Source: CAVQBP01 sp963782475 (GTDB taxonomy: Bacteria > Bacteroidota > Ignavibacteria > Ignavibacteriales > Ignavibacteriaceae). From it: a stretch of DNA of 64,000 nt. The translations under genes were made by a program, and so were the position numbers. Below the pieces are notes generated by a model. The model was not told where the DNA came from and ran no database searches. It worked only from the letters and a program-made list of their open reading frames with translations. Each line of letters begins with the position of its first letter. Position 1 is the stretch's first letter. Below, piece after piece: positions 17,451 to 26,270 of the stretch. The DNA lies in contig CAWAJW010000003.1 in NCBI GenBank assembly GCA_963782475.1, positions 372,001 to 436,000 of the forward strand. The letters are read 5' to 3'.

Positions 17451-18104
17451 ATGCAAAAATTACGTGTTGCAAGTTTTTCTATATCAGTGGATGGATTTGG
17501 TGCAGGACCAAATCAAAGCCTGGAGAATCCTTTGGGAGTTGGGGGAGCAGAGCTTCACCAATGGTTTTACCCCACAAAAACTTTTCGGCAAAACGTATTA
17601 GGAAAGAGTGATGGCATATCAGGAGTTGATAATGAATTTGCCGAAAATGGCTTTAAAAATATTGGCGCCTGGATTTTAGGACGTAATATGTTCAGTCCCT
17701 ACCGCGGCTTACCTAATGTTGAATGGAAAGGATGGTGGGGAGAAAACCCGCCATATCATGTTCCTGTCTTTATCTTAACTAATCATAAGCGCGAATCAAT
17801 TGAGATGGAAGGCGGCACCATTTTTCACTTTGTAACAGATGGAATTAATGCAGCCCTTGAAAAAGCATTTAATTCTGCAAATGGCAAAGATGTAAGAGTC
17901 GGCGGAGGTGTTAATACAATTCGTCAATATCTTAAGGCTCAATTAGTAGATGAATTACATTTAGCTGTTTCCCCCATAATTTTAGGAAGTGGTGAAAATC
18001 TTTATTTGAATTTGGACCTTAAATCATTGGGATATAAATGCATTAAACATATTTCAAGCGATAAGGCAATGCATTTGTTTATAAAAAAAACAATTAAGAC
18101 CTAA
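17451..18104 (+). CDS. DHFR/RibD C-terminal-like reductase family protein
   Basis: 217 residues of the dihydrofolate reductase/RibD C-terminal superfamily, which are NADPH-binding reductases. VASFSISVDGFGAGPNQS is the N-terminal strand, followed by WILGRNMFSPYRG, and VFILTNHKRES and DVRVGGGVNTIRQYLKAQLVDEL near the C terminus; LHLAVSPIILGSGENLY is also typical. Most such stand-alone proteins have no known substrate, so true folate reduction should not be assumed. AAAGGA lies 9 bp before the ATG. It is a single gene, and its stop codon overlaps an ACCTAAC sequence that resembles the start of an attC site. It may be mobile cassette cargo; this is speculative. Confidence 0.85.
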   Translation: MQKLRVASFSISVDGFGAGPNQSLENPLGVGGAELHQWFYPTKTFRQNVLGKSDGISGVDNEFAENGFKNIGAWILGRNMFSPYRGLPNVEWKGWWGENPPYHVPVFILTNHKRESIEMEGGTIFHFVTDGINAALEKAFNSANGKDVRVGGGVNTIRQYLKAQLVDELHLAVSPIILGSGENLYLNLDLKSLGYKCIKHISSDKAMHLFIKKTIKT

Positions 18105-18121
18105 CAAAACAATACAAGCCG
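18099..18121 (+). other. attC-like 1R box at the end of the DHFR-like gene
   Basis: ACCTAAC matches the integron attC consensus RYYYAAC and contains the gene's stop codon, as in many cassettes. The following AAAACAATACAAGCCGA also resembles known attC left arms. A matching right arm (GTTRRRY within about 150 bp) was not found, so the site is at best a remnant. Confidence 0.3.
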
Positions 18122-18155
18122 ATATATTTTATCTACCCAGCATTAATTTACTAAC

Positions 18156-18380
18156 CTCAATCGTCATCGTCGTGCCTCCTCATAATGATTATTAACATTC
18201 AAATAACGCCAACTCCTTTCATTATGTACTATAATTTTCCTTATCCCGATTAGAAATCGGGACAGGTGTAAATCTGGCTGATCATGTTAAGACCCCGCCA
18301 AATTAACAATATTTAGAATTTCAAGTATTAAGGTAATTTGGCGGGGCAGGTGAACTGATGTTCTCGTTTATGCAATGTGG
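18156..18380. repeat. dispersed intergenic repeat, copy A
   Basis: The first 50 bases (18156-18205) match 20596-20645 with about six differences and include ATAATGATTATTAACA, also at 19514. The block 18239-18292 matches 19574-19627 with few differences and contains the hairpin CCCGATTAGAAATCGGG (18245-18261). After a 58-bp insertion the match to copy B resumes at TGAACTGAT (18351). It fills the 430-bp gap between the DHFR-like and hydrolase genes; I see no coding frame there. Confidence 0.75.
18293..18350. mobile_element. 58-bp inverted-repeat insertion inside repeat copy A
   Basis: Perfect 13-bp inverted repeats, CCCCGCCAAATTA (18293-18305) and its complement (18334-18346), flank a 28-bp centre. 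Copy B (19574-19657) has the same flanking sequence with nothing between AAGA and TGAACTGAT, so the element looks like a clean insertion into copy A. No transposase is encoded; it would be a MITE-like or REP-like element. No clear target duplication is visible. Confidence 0.5.
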
Positions 18381-18534
18381 GTTTATAATTCTCTTATTGT
18401 TGTTTGATTAACAAAGTTTTTTATTGCAAATATATATTATTTAATTTACTTTAGTTTTAGAACTATTTGGGGATACTAATGGTGGAACAGAGATAAATTT
18501 CAGAATACGCTATAAGAATAATGGATAACTAGTA

Positions 18535-19434
18535 ATGTTGAGAGAGATTATTCTTCTTTTTCTGTGCCCTTTGGCCATGCTGCAGTTGGCTGCTGGTAAT
18601 GGAGAAAAAATGACTTCCCAGAACGAAGCGGAGGATTATGTTATACATGTTCAGGAGGTTTATAAAATAATTGATACATTAAAACTGAAAGTAGACATTT
18701 TTTACACAAATCAGTCTCTTAAAAGAGAAAACAATACTGCAATAGTTTTCTTTCACGGCGGCGGGTGGGCTTATGGCTCACCGGATGAGTTTTTCACTAC
18801 TTGTGAACGGTATGCAAAATTGGGAATTGTTGCTTTTTCAGTTGAGTATCGTTTATCAAACGTTAATGAAGTAACTCCTCATAAAACGATCACCCCTATC
18901 GAATGTGTGATGGATGCAAAATCTGCAATACGCTGGGTTCGGGAAAATGCAGGAAAGTTTCACATAGCTCAGAATAAAATTGTAGCAGCCGGACAGTCCG
19001 CCGGAGGTCATCTGGCATTATGCACGGCCATGATTGAGGATTATAATGAAAAGTCGGACAACTTTAATATAAGCTGCCGCCCTGATGCCATACTGCTGTT
19101 TTCTTCATGTGTAAATGCGGTTGAAGGTTGGTGTGACCGGCTGCTTGCAGATCGTAGGGATAAAATATGGAGCATTTCCCCCGCACATCATATAAAACCG
19201 GGCTTACCTCCAATGATAGAGTTTCATGGAATTGATGATGAGCAAGTTCCTAAATGGACCGTTCAATTTTTTGAAACTGAAATGCAAAAGGAAGGTAATT
19301 ATTTTGAACTTCATCTTTATGAAGGGAGGAAACATTATCTGGGGAGTGAAAACGCAAAGTATTCACATTACTATGATGATGGAATTCTAAAAATTGCAGA
19401 TGATTTTCTTAGGAAATTTAATCTTCTGAATTAG
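18535..19434 (+). CDS. alpha/beta hydrolase, esterase/lipase (BD-FAE/HSL-like), secreted
   Basis: 299 residues with an N-terminal hydrophobic leader (about residues 3-20). The oxyanion-hole motif FFHGGGWAYG, nucleophile elbow AAGQSAGGHLAL, acid-region FHGIDDEQVP and histidine in EGRKHYLG complete a catalytic triad in the usual order for the HGGG esterases. Such enzymes remove acetyl or other acyl groups from small esters or from sugars; the substrate here is unknown. It stands alone on the plus strand between repeat copies A and B. No strong ribosome site is seen before the ATG at 18535. Confidence 0.85.
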   Translation: MLREIILLFLCPLAMLQLAAGNGEKMTSQNEAEDYVIHVQEVYKIIDTLKLKVDIFYTNQSLKRENNTAIVFFHGGGWAYGSPDEFFTTCERYAKLGIVAFSVEYRLSNVNEVTPHKTITPIECVMDAKSAIRWVRENAGKFHIAQNKIVAAGQSAGGHLALCTAMIEDYNEKSDNFNISCRPDAILLFSSCVNAVEGWCDRLLADRRDKIWSISPAHHIKPGLPPMIEFHGIDDEQVPKWTVQFFETEMQKEGNYFELHLYEGRKHYLGSENAKYSHYYDDGILKIADDFLRKFNLLN

Positions 19435-19513
19435 TAATCCTTAGAGATTATGCACATGAACTTTCTTTGCGAGTTCGATGCGAAAACTTCAACTTGGATA
19501 TAAACAACTACTG

Positions 19514-19660
19514 ATAATGATTATTAACAGTTAAATAAAAAACCACACCCAATCCATTATATATTATCATTCCCCTTATCCCGATTAGAAATCGGAACAG
19601 GTGTAAATCAGGCTGACAATGTCAAGATGAACTGATTTTCTTGTTTGTGTTATGTGGCAT
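19514..19660. repeat. dispersed intergenic repeat, copy B
   Basis: It shares ATAATGATTATTAACA with copies A and C, and the block from 19574, including the CCCGATTAGAAATCGG hairpin, with copy A. It lacks the 58-bp inverted-repeat insertion found in copy A. It lies between the hydrolase and the following unrecognised gene. Confidence 0.7.
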
Positions 19661-19722
19661 AATCATTAAAATCTGCAGAGTTAATGAGCTAGAAGGTTTG
19701 TTGATAAAGAATTTTGTTCTTA

Positions 19723-19773
19723 TATATAGAAAACATGGCTAAATAGGTTTTCTATATAAATAATAGGTTAGGC
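19723..19773 (+). other. 12-bp perfect hairpin followed by GTTAGGC core-like site
   Basis: TATATAGAAAAC (19723-19734) pairs perfectly with GTTTTCTATATA (19747-19758) around a 12-nt loop, and GTTAGGC (19767-19773) follows. GTTAGGC fits the integron core consensus GTTRRRY and lies 33 bp before the next start codon. The hairpin has no T-tract, so it is not an obvious terminator. Confidence 0.35.
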
Positions 19774-19805
19774 ATTAATCAAAAATTAAAATATTAAAGT
19801 AAATT

Positions 19806-20330
19806 ATGTCAGATTTATGTAACATAATAGAAACTTCTCTGATTACAAATGATACTGAAATTAATAGAAAATATTTGGCAAAAAAGATTATTTCAGAAAA
19901 AATTGATTTACGAGGACTACTATATATATTAGATTCGGATGAAAAAATAGCCACACATTTTATCTGGCTAGTTGGTTACATCTGTGAGTTAAGCCCGGAA
20001 ACTGTTTTTCCAGCAATTAAAGATTTTTTTTTACACAGAAAAAAAACTCAGATAAAAAATTATAAAAGAAGTCTTGCTAAAATGTTTGTGTATTGTGGAA
20101 TCCCTGAGGAAATTGAAGGAGAAGCAACAACATTAACGTTTGAGTGGATACTTTCTCCAGATGTGATAGTCTCAACGAAAAATTATTCTACAATAGCTCT
20201 ATACAATCTAACTCTCAAATACCCGGAATTAAAATCTGAACTTATTTTAACAATTCAAAATCAATTGGATAAAAATAGTATTTCATTTAACCAAACAGCA
20301 GGGAAAGTGTTAATTAATTTGCTTAAATAA
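19806..20330 (+). CDS. unrecognised helical (HEAT-like) cytoplasmic protein
   Basis: 174 residues without a signal peptide or membrane segment. The sequence is predicted to be largely helical, with paired amphipathic helices such as EINRKYLAKKIISEK, PETVFPAIKDFFLHRK and SEEL-type turns, in the manner of HEAT/ARM repeats. Such folds usually mediate protein contacts. I recognise no family. The ATG has only a weak upstream A-rich stretch (TTAAAGTAAATT). It sits between a GTTAGGC/hairpin site and repeat copy C and is a single gene. No function is assigned. Confidence 0.6.
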   Translation: MSDLCNIIETSLITNDTEINRKYLAKKIISEKIDLRGLLYILDSDEKIATHFIWLVGYICELSPETVFPAIKDFFLHRKKTQIKNYKRSLAKMFVYCGIPEEIEGEATTLTFEWILSPDVIVSTKNYSTIALYNLTLKYPELKSELILTIQNQLDKNSISFNQTAGKVLINLLK

Positions 20331-20395
20331 ATCGGAAAGACTTTTTAATTTTCGGCAGAAGTAATAAATGAAAGTTTCTTATTTTGAGCTGCAAA

Positions 20396-20515
20396 ATGAA
20401 TGGATACAAAAAAGCTCATACTGTATATGAAGGCAAAGGAGATACTAGTACTGGGGAATCTTATCAAATTAGAGTGTTTATTTACGAGAAAGAAGTTGGA
20501 AATTTTGATTTTTAA
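20396..20515 (+). CDS. possible 39-aa small protein
   Basis: A short open frame, MNGYKKAHTVYEGKGDTST to KEVGNFDF, of ordinary composition, without a clear ribosome site. It lies 65 bp after the previous gene on the same strand. It may be a real small protein, a degraded remnant or chance. Confidence 0.25.
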   Translation: MNGYKKAHTVYEGKGDTSTGESYQIRVFIYEKEVGNFDF

Positions 20516-20595
20516 TTTATTGAGAAAAAGCAAAACTTCTCCCAGGTTATGCTAATTAAGACTGTTAATTTTGATTAAAGTAGTTTTGTTATTTT

Positions 20596-20800
20596 CTCAA
20601 TCGTCATCGGCGCACACCCTCATAATGATTATTAACATTTAAATGAACTTCAACTCCTCTGTTATTCAAATCTTTTACCATGGCAACTATTTCTTTCAAC
20701 TACTTATCCCGGGAATATAAATCTTATTCCAGTTTTCTCCCGGAGTTTTTTCTATACCGCATATGTCCATCATTATGTATTGTAATTTACCTAATCATCA
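20596..20800. repeat. dispersed intergenic repeat, copy C
   Basis: Bases 20596-20645 match 18156-18205 (CTCAATCGTCATCG and CTCATAATGATTATTAACATT). Further on, CAACTCCT, TTATCCCG and CATTATGTATTGTAATTT echo copy A in the same order but with extra sequence between. The 380-bp gap before the Ntn hydrolase otherwise shows no gene. Confidence 0.65.
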
Positions 20801-20893
20801 AAATATTGTTTGCTTTAAAAATAGTTGCTGCTTAATTTTCATTGTTCAATAAAGTCTAATTAATTAGCCACTCCGTTAGTAAGGGGTATTAGG

Positions 20894-22066
20894 ATGAAGA
20901 ATTTTCAATGGTTTTATCTTATGTGTGAAATAGTATTGGTAATGATACTATTTGCTGGAATAAACTTAAACGCATGTACTGGGATTTATACAAAGACAAA
21001 TAGCGAAATTTTTATTGGCAATAATGAAGATGGAGTTAACCCCGAGACCAAAATCTGGTTTATACCTGAAGGGAATAATAAATATGGACGGATGTATGTA
21101 GGCTATAATGATCTCTCCGCACAGGGAGGAGTGAATGAGAAAGGGCTTTGGTTTGATGCTTTTGGATTACCATATAAGGAGGTTGTTTCAAAACAGGGTG
21201 AAATTTACCCTGGCGATTTACAAGACAAACTTATGGCAGAATGTTCTACAGTGCCCGAAGTACTCAAAATGCTTGAGCATTACAACCGCACTAGTATGTC
21301 AAGGTATCAATGGATCTTTGGAGATCGTAATGGCAACTCTGTAATAATCGAAGGAGATGCAACTGTTCCTATTAAAGGGAAATACCAAGTTGTTACAAAC
21401 TTTAGACAATCTATATATCCATCCGGAAAAGGTTATGATTGCCCTCGTTATAGAATTGCTAATGCAATGCTTAAAACAAAGCCAAATGTTGGTATTGATG
21501 AGTTACGACGCATTCTGGATGCTACACATTCTGAAGGTCAGGATGTAACACTTTACTCATATATAGCTGATCTCAAGAGAGGGATTATATATTTATACTA
21601 TTTTCACAATTTTGAAAATGTAGTTAAGTTCAAACTTAACGAGGAATTAGCGAAAGGTGAACATATATATAATTTAAAGGAACTCTTTCCAGAGATAAAT
21701 GCAGCAGAAAGTTTCGAATATCAAGCTCATGCAAATTTAGAAGCCCAAAAGAATGCCAGGAGGGATACTAGTTTTGATGTTCAAAAATATCCCGCATACT
21801 GCGGAACCTTTATAATAACTGAGCCCGAAATATTAGCTAAACAAATCATTACAATAACCGCAGGAACTAACCAATTATATTTTCAGCTTAATAATGGTGG
21901 TAAATTAGAAGTACTTCCAGACTCTCCAACAACATTTTTCCTACTTAATTATGGAGGTATGGATTTTTCTTGCAGGTTTAATTGTAACTCACAGAAGAAA
22001 ATAATATCATTAAGTATGGACGGTATGGGATTTGCAATAAAAGCAAAATTAAAACCAGTTTTGTGA
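20894..22066 (+). CDS. linear-amide C-N hydrolase (choloylglycine/penicillin V acylase-like Ntn hydrolase)
   Basis: 390 residues. A signal-like hydrophobic leader ends at LNA and is followed by CTGIYTKTNSEIFIGNNED, the N-terminal-nucleophile pattern of this family with Cys28 as the exposed catalytic residue after processing. GGVNEKGLWFDA and WIFGDRNGNSVIIEGD fit the family's later blocks. Members cleave linear amides such as conjugated bile acids, penicillin V, N-acyl-homoserine lactones or N-acyl amino acids. The substrate cannot be told here. The C-terminal 100 residues look like an added beta domain. Plus strand, single gene following repeat copy C; the ATG is preceded by GGGGTATTAGG. Confidence 0.82.
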   Translation: MKNFQWFYLMCEIVLVMILFAGINLNACTGIYTKTNSEIFIGNNEDGVNPETKIWFIPEGNNKYGRMYVGYNDLSAQGGVNEKGLWFDAFGLPYKEVVSKQGEIYPGDLQDKLMAECSTVPEVLKMLEHYNRTSMSRYQWIFGDRNGNSVIIEGDATVPIKGKYQVVTNFRQSIYPSGKGYDCPRYRIANAMLKTKPNVGIDELRRILDATHSEGQDVTLYSYIADLKRGIIYLYYFHNFENVVKFKLNEELAKGEHIYNLKELFPEINAAESFEYQAHANLEAQKNARRDTSFDVQKYPAYCGTFIITEPEILAKQIITITAGTNQLYFQLNNGGKLEVLPDSPTTFFLLNYGGMDFSCRFNCNSQKKIISLSMDGMGFAIKAKLKPVL

Positions 22067-22103
22067 ACATAACCTATAAGTCTAAAATTTTGAACAAATT
22101 ATT

Positions 22104-22325
22104 CTAAAATTCGGTGCCTTTAATTTTACCATTTATTTTATTTCCAGTTACCTTTCCCTCAAAAGCAAGGTCGAAGCGTGCTCCCTGTACCGGGATTTCG
22201 ATATTATCTTTTGTAAGATCATCCCAGTTGATTCCATATTCGGTAATGCCGGTCAATTGAATCTCTTCATCAAAAATATGCTCTGTAAAATTTTCAATTG
22301 CCGATTGATATGTTTGCGTTTCCAT
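22104..22325 (-). CDS. small conserved-looking protein, possibly truncated
   Basis: 73 residues of well-formed sequence (ENFTEHIFDEEIQLTGITEY, PVQGARFDLAFEGKVTGNKI) that looks like the first part of a longer beta-rich domain. It stops after IKGTEF, only 37 bp from the convergent Ntn hydrolase stop, which suggests the C terminus has been lost. The ribosome site AAAAGGAG precedes the ATG by about 6 bp. No named family is assigned. Confidence 0.5.
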   Translation of the reverse strand: METQTYQSAIENFTEHIFDEEIQLTGITEYGINWDDLTKDNIEIPVQGARFDLAFEGKVTGNKINGKIKGTEF

Positions 22326-22685
22326 AGCTACTCCTTTTCGTTAATTTTATTTATTGATGAATCACGATTCAAATTTATCTTTCCATTTTTTTTTAGAATT
22401 GAAAAAAAACGACATAATTAAATTCAGATTCGCCATTATACCAGGCGGAAGCTCTGTGAAAAATTGGTGCAGCAGGATTTGGAACTGAGAAAAGGAATTC
22501 ATCTCCTCTTTGTTTAAATATTCAAACTGAAAGATTATTGAAACCGATTTGATGTTTAAAGGAGGATATGCTCTGAAGAAATTCTTCAAATAAATCTACA
22601 TTAAATTAAGAAAAAAGGGATTTTTTCTTAAAGATTCAGTTTTATTTTTGCTATAGTAGTGGGTTAATGTTATTGAATTAGGAAC

Positions 22686-22922
22686 TTAGATAGTTAATTT
22701 GAAATCTTCCAGAACGAAGTTTTATAATCCTCAACTGTTTTTTCATCAGGCGGCCCTACAATCTTGAACAGAGACCAGAACCATTGGTCAACTTCCACTG
22801 AGCTATAAAGTTCGGCATTTTCTTTTAAATAATTAATATTAGCGTCGTTAGGATAAATTATTCCTCTCCAGGAATCATATTTCCAGCTGCAGGTAACTAT
22901 TAAAAGTTTAGATATAATTTTT
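22686..22922 (-). pseudogene. DUF72 (YecE-like) gene remnant
   Basis: Reading the minus strand without a start codon gives KLLIVTCSWKYDSWRGIIYP, then VEVDQWFWSLFKIVGPP, which are the first two conserved blocks of DUF72/YecE proteins. At DYKTS the frame shifts, and the next frame continues VLEDFKLTI before a stop at 22686. Both ends are missing: the family is normally about 250-300 residues and only about 75 remain. It lies in a 750-bp stretch between a small gene and the broken chemoreceptor that otherwise holds nothing recognisable. Confidence 0.7.
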
Positions 22923-23080
22923 ATATTTATTAGTGAATAAATAAATTTATATACAAAAAAGCTTAATTTGAAGGGGAGACTTTTTAGTTAACAAAGGAAA
23001 AAGGAGCATCAACAGTAAAAAATAATTCTGTTTGCTCAAAACTTTAATAGTCATAAGCAAACAGAGTAATATTCTACTTT

Positions 23081-24796
23081 TTAATTTAATACCAGATTAG
23101 TATCCGAAGCCGGATGAAAACGTTTTATTTTATTTTGTAATTTAAATTGACTGATCAAATTTTGTAATTTTTCGGTTAGACGGTTCAAATCTTCAGCGCT
23201 ATTCGCAACTTGTTGTAAACCTGATGCCGATTCCTGGGTTACAGCATTTATTGATTCAACATTCTTACTAATTTGTTCTACAGTAGCCGATTGTTCCTGG
23301 CTGGCTGATGCCAGTTGATTGATTTGATCGTAAGATTCCGCAACATTATTAAGTATTTCTTCAAGAGTAAGAGCTACCTCTTCATTCAATTTCATTCCGG
23401 TATCAACATCATTGCCTGCCTCAATCATTGATTTATTTGCTTCTCGAGATTCATTTTGAATCGCTTTTATAGTTTCAGCGATTTCTTTAGTTGCTTTTGT
23501 TGTCCTTTCTGCTAATTTTCTTACTTCATCTGCAACAACAGCAAATCCTCTTCCTTGCTCACCTGCTCTTGCAGCCTCTATGGCAGCGTTTAAGGCTAGC
23601 AGGTTAGTTTGATCAGCAATATCATCAATAACCTGAGCAATTTCACCAATTTGATCGGTTCTACTGGTTAATGAATTAATTATATCACTAGTCCTTTTTG
23701 CGGATTCAACTGTTCTATTCATTCCTTTTTTGGATTTATTAACTTTTTCAGCTCCAATTTTTGCTTTTTCGCTAGTTTCTTTTGATGAGGATGCAACGTT
23801 ATTTGCATTATCGGCAGATTCGAGAATTGTTTTGGACAATTATTCAACAGCTGCAGCTACTTCATTTGCTTGAACACTTTGCTGCCGAGCTCCGGATGCC
23901 ATTTGTTCGGTACTTGAAGATATTTCTGTGGATGCGCTTGCAGTTGCCAATGCTGTTTGTGATACATTTTCTATCAAATTATGAATTTTTTCAACTGCTT
24001 TGTTAAATCCTTTGAATAAATCACCGATAGCATCAGTTTGCGAATCATTTATTTGAATAGTTAAATCGCCGGATGAAAACTTATCCATTTCAATTAATAA
24101 TTTTTCCGCACCACTTTGTAATCGTTGTTTAAGTCTATTTGAAGCTGTTATGTCTTGCACAACTTCAATGTGCCCATATTTACTCCCATTATCATCATAT
24201 AAATAAGCTGTATCAACCTGAAAATCCATATCCATACCGGGTTGAGTAAACCAGGATGTAGGTTTATTTTTTTGCAGCATTTTAATTCAGCATCTTTCAG
24301 AATTACAGATATCCGCACCCCAATTACAACATTGTGTTTTTTGATTTAACAGCTCTTCCCGGGTTTTTCCGATTATAACAAGAGCTGGTTTATTTATAAA
24401 TGTCCAATTCATATTCATATCAGTAACAGAAATAGGGAAAGGGATTGAATCCAACAATTGAACAAGCCATTTAATTTTATTGTTATACTTATCAACAACA
24501 TCACATAAAAGATTTTGAAGATTTCCTAAATCATTCGTTTTGCCCGATCTATTTATATTTTTATCAATGTTATTATTCAGCTCAGACAGAGATTTTTTTA
24601 TATCGTTTACAGGTGAGAAATAATAAAATAAATATAAAAATCCTCCAATCAGTGTAATAGCCGATATTAATAATGAAATGCTTAAACCTAGTGAATCAAC
24701 TAATCCGACAGAAACGAGTTGTATAATCACAATAATCATAACAAGAATTATCAATTTTAAATTATATCGATAATTGTTTTGCATAATCTTCCCCAT
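23081..24796 (-). pseudogene. methyl-accepting chemotaxis protein broken by two in-frame stops
   Basis: One continuous reading frame of 572 codons encodes two N-terminal membrane helices (about residues 12-55) and a PAS-like sensor with PGMDMDFQVDTAYLYDD and HIEVVQDITASNRL. A HAMP-like segment follows, then a full chemoreceptor signalling domain with the hairpin DQTNLLALNAAIEAARAGE. TGA at 24287-24289, after ICNSERC, and TAA at 23840-23842, after NEVAAAVE, interrupt it; no frameshift is present. The second stop falls where related proteins have VEQM or VEEM. The rest is uneroded, so the loss is recent, or readthrough occurs. A typical intact chemoreceptor lies 1.7 kb away on the other strand. 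Confidence 0.88.
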
Positions 24797-25276
24797 TCTT
24801 AACTATAATTTTTTTGTTATAGTAATTATCGTGCAAAATGTTAAACTATTTAGAATAGTTATTTGTGCATTTCTTTTATTAAAAATACCATAAATCAATG
24901 AGTCCCAGATAAAAATTCTTTAATTTTTGAAATTACTAGAATACAGTGTCGAATCGTATTTCAGACTGCAGGGATCGATTATCAACTTTGACATAAAAAT
25001 AATTTATGAAATTTTCTAAAAAGTATTAAATTGCATTCTAAAAAATAAATGTGGAAAGATCAGAAATAATTATTAAATTTATAGAATATCTAAGAGAAAT
25101 TGCGAGGAAGATTATATAAAAGCAGTGAAAATATTAAGACAAAAAAGAAGTTAATTGTAATTATTATTTTCTTTTCAATAAAGTGAATCAACAAATGCGG
25201 AAATCATTCGAATATAAAACAATAGAATCACGATAATTAATCATAATAGCTTTGATGGGATGAGGTTATTTAAGAA
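24797..25276. other. 480-bp intergenic region with a short palindrome
   Basis: AACTATTTAGAATAGTT (24844-24860) is a perfect 7+3+7 inverted repeat upstream of the broken chemoreceptor gene and could be an operator. I see no coding frame or RNA gene in the rest. Confidence 0.3.
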
Positions 25277-25651
25277 TTGGATTTATATACAAGGACAGCA
25301 TTAATAGTTGAAGATCAAGCCGTCGCTGCGATGGACATACAATCTACCCTAAACGATTTTGGATTTCAAAATTCTATAATTGCAAATACAGGGAGAAAAG
25401 CAATTACATTACTTGAAAATAAATCGTTTTCCTTTGCTACCCTCGATATTAAACTAGCAGATAATATATCCGGAATTGAAGTTGGGAAAATATTAATTCA
25501 GAAGAGAATCCCATTTGTATTTATTTCTGCTTTTTCAAACCCGGAAAATTTATACCTTGCACAAGAGTTGAAACCGCTCGGAATATTTGAAAAGCCGTAC
25601 AATCGGGATGACTTTATATTCATGATTCAAAATAAATTAAAGTTAATATAG
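25277..25651 (+). CDS. single-domain response regulator (CheY-like receiver)
   Basis: 124 residues comprising one receiver domain. TALIVEDQAVAAMDIQ holds the acidic pocket, ATLDIKLADNISGIEVG the phospho-acceptor Asp, VFISAFS the conserved Ser/Thr and GIFEKPYNRDDF the conserved Lys-Pro. No output domain follows, so it acts by protein contact or as a phosphate sink. The likely start is the TTG at 25277, with GGATGAGG upstream; no in-frame ATG serves better. It lies between two chemoreceptor genes, but no kinase gene adjoins it. The partner kinase is unknown; the PAS kinase at 34-35 kb is one candidate. Confidence 0.85.
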   Translation: MDLYTRTALIVEDQAVAAMDIQSTLNDFGFQNSIIANTGRKAITLLENKSFSFATLDIKLADNISGIEVGKILIQKRIPFVFISAFSNPENLYLAQELKPLGIFEKPYNRDDFIFMIQNKLKLI

Positions 25652-25760
25652 TAAGTAGCATTATATCTTATACCTCCATTAAAGAGGCATTTTATATCCC
25701 TGACAAATTTTACGTTTATATGCTTTAACTACCGTTTAATTTCTTTTATTACCATTCACT

Positions 25761-25778
25761 GCATAATAATTATTATGC
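25761..25778. other. 18-bp perfect palindrome GCATAATAATTATTATGC
   Basis: GCATAATAA followed directly by its complement TTATTATGC lies about 110 bp after the receiver gene stop. It could act as an operator or form a cruciform or terminator-like hairpin, but no T-tract follows. Confidence 0.4.
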
Positions 25779-25845
25779 GGGTTTTCCTTACGATGATGAT
25801 TCTAATACGAAATTATTATTTAATATTAGAAGGGAGATTAATATT

Positions 25846-26036
25846 GGACACGCAATTTTCGATTACAACATATCTAATTTCGAATTGGATGCTTTAGAGA
25901 TAAAAGTGAGCAGAATAATTTACCTGGAAATGACAAAGAGCTTAAAAAACTTTATGACATTCATAGGTTGATTAAAATAAGGAATGAGAAGAAGAAAGCG
26001 AATAGAATAATTAAAATAATATTAGGCATAAATTAA
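25846..26036 (+). pseudogene. possible frameshifted small gene
   Basis: One frame reads GHAIFDYNISNFELDALEIK and a neighbouring frame continues EQNNLPGNDKELKKLYDIHR then EKKKANRIIKIILGIN before a TAA at 26034-26036. The two pieces join plausibly with one frameshift near 25913. There is no clear start, though GAAGGGAG at 25829-25836 resembles a ribosome site. No family is recognised. The rest of the 620-bp gap (25652-26270) shows no gene. Confidence 0.25.
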
Positions 26037-26270
26037 ATGTTTTTTCACTAAATAATTCTTTTACAAATACGATTATAATTTCACAATAAGATTTAATTAC
26101 TAAAAGATGTTAAGAAATTTATTTGAAATGCATCGAGTCTAATGTGATGTTTTGGATAAGTTGAAAATAGACTATTCATAATTTTCTACAATCGATCATT
26201 ACCTCCCAGAAGCGCTAATTTCTTAATATAACAATAGAATTATTCAATTAAAGTAAAAGAAGGATTCTTA

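Noticed and set aside
22362..22589. Minus-strand open frame of 75 codons
   Set aside because: Low-complexity Phe/Lys-rich sequence in an intergenic region without a ribosome site or family resemblance.
24287..24289. Selenocysteine codon
   Set aside because: The position corresponds to a non-catalytic residue in related receptors and no selenoprotein context or clear insertion hairpin is seen.
23081..24796. Alternative genetic code (TGA read as Gly or Trp) to explain the TGA in the chemoreceptor
   Set aside because: Intact genes here end with TGA (for example the ABC permease), and another stop in the same gene is TAA.
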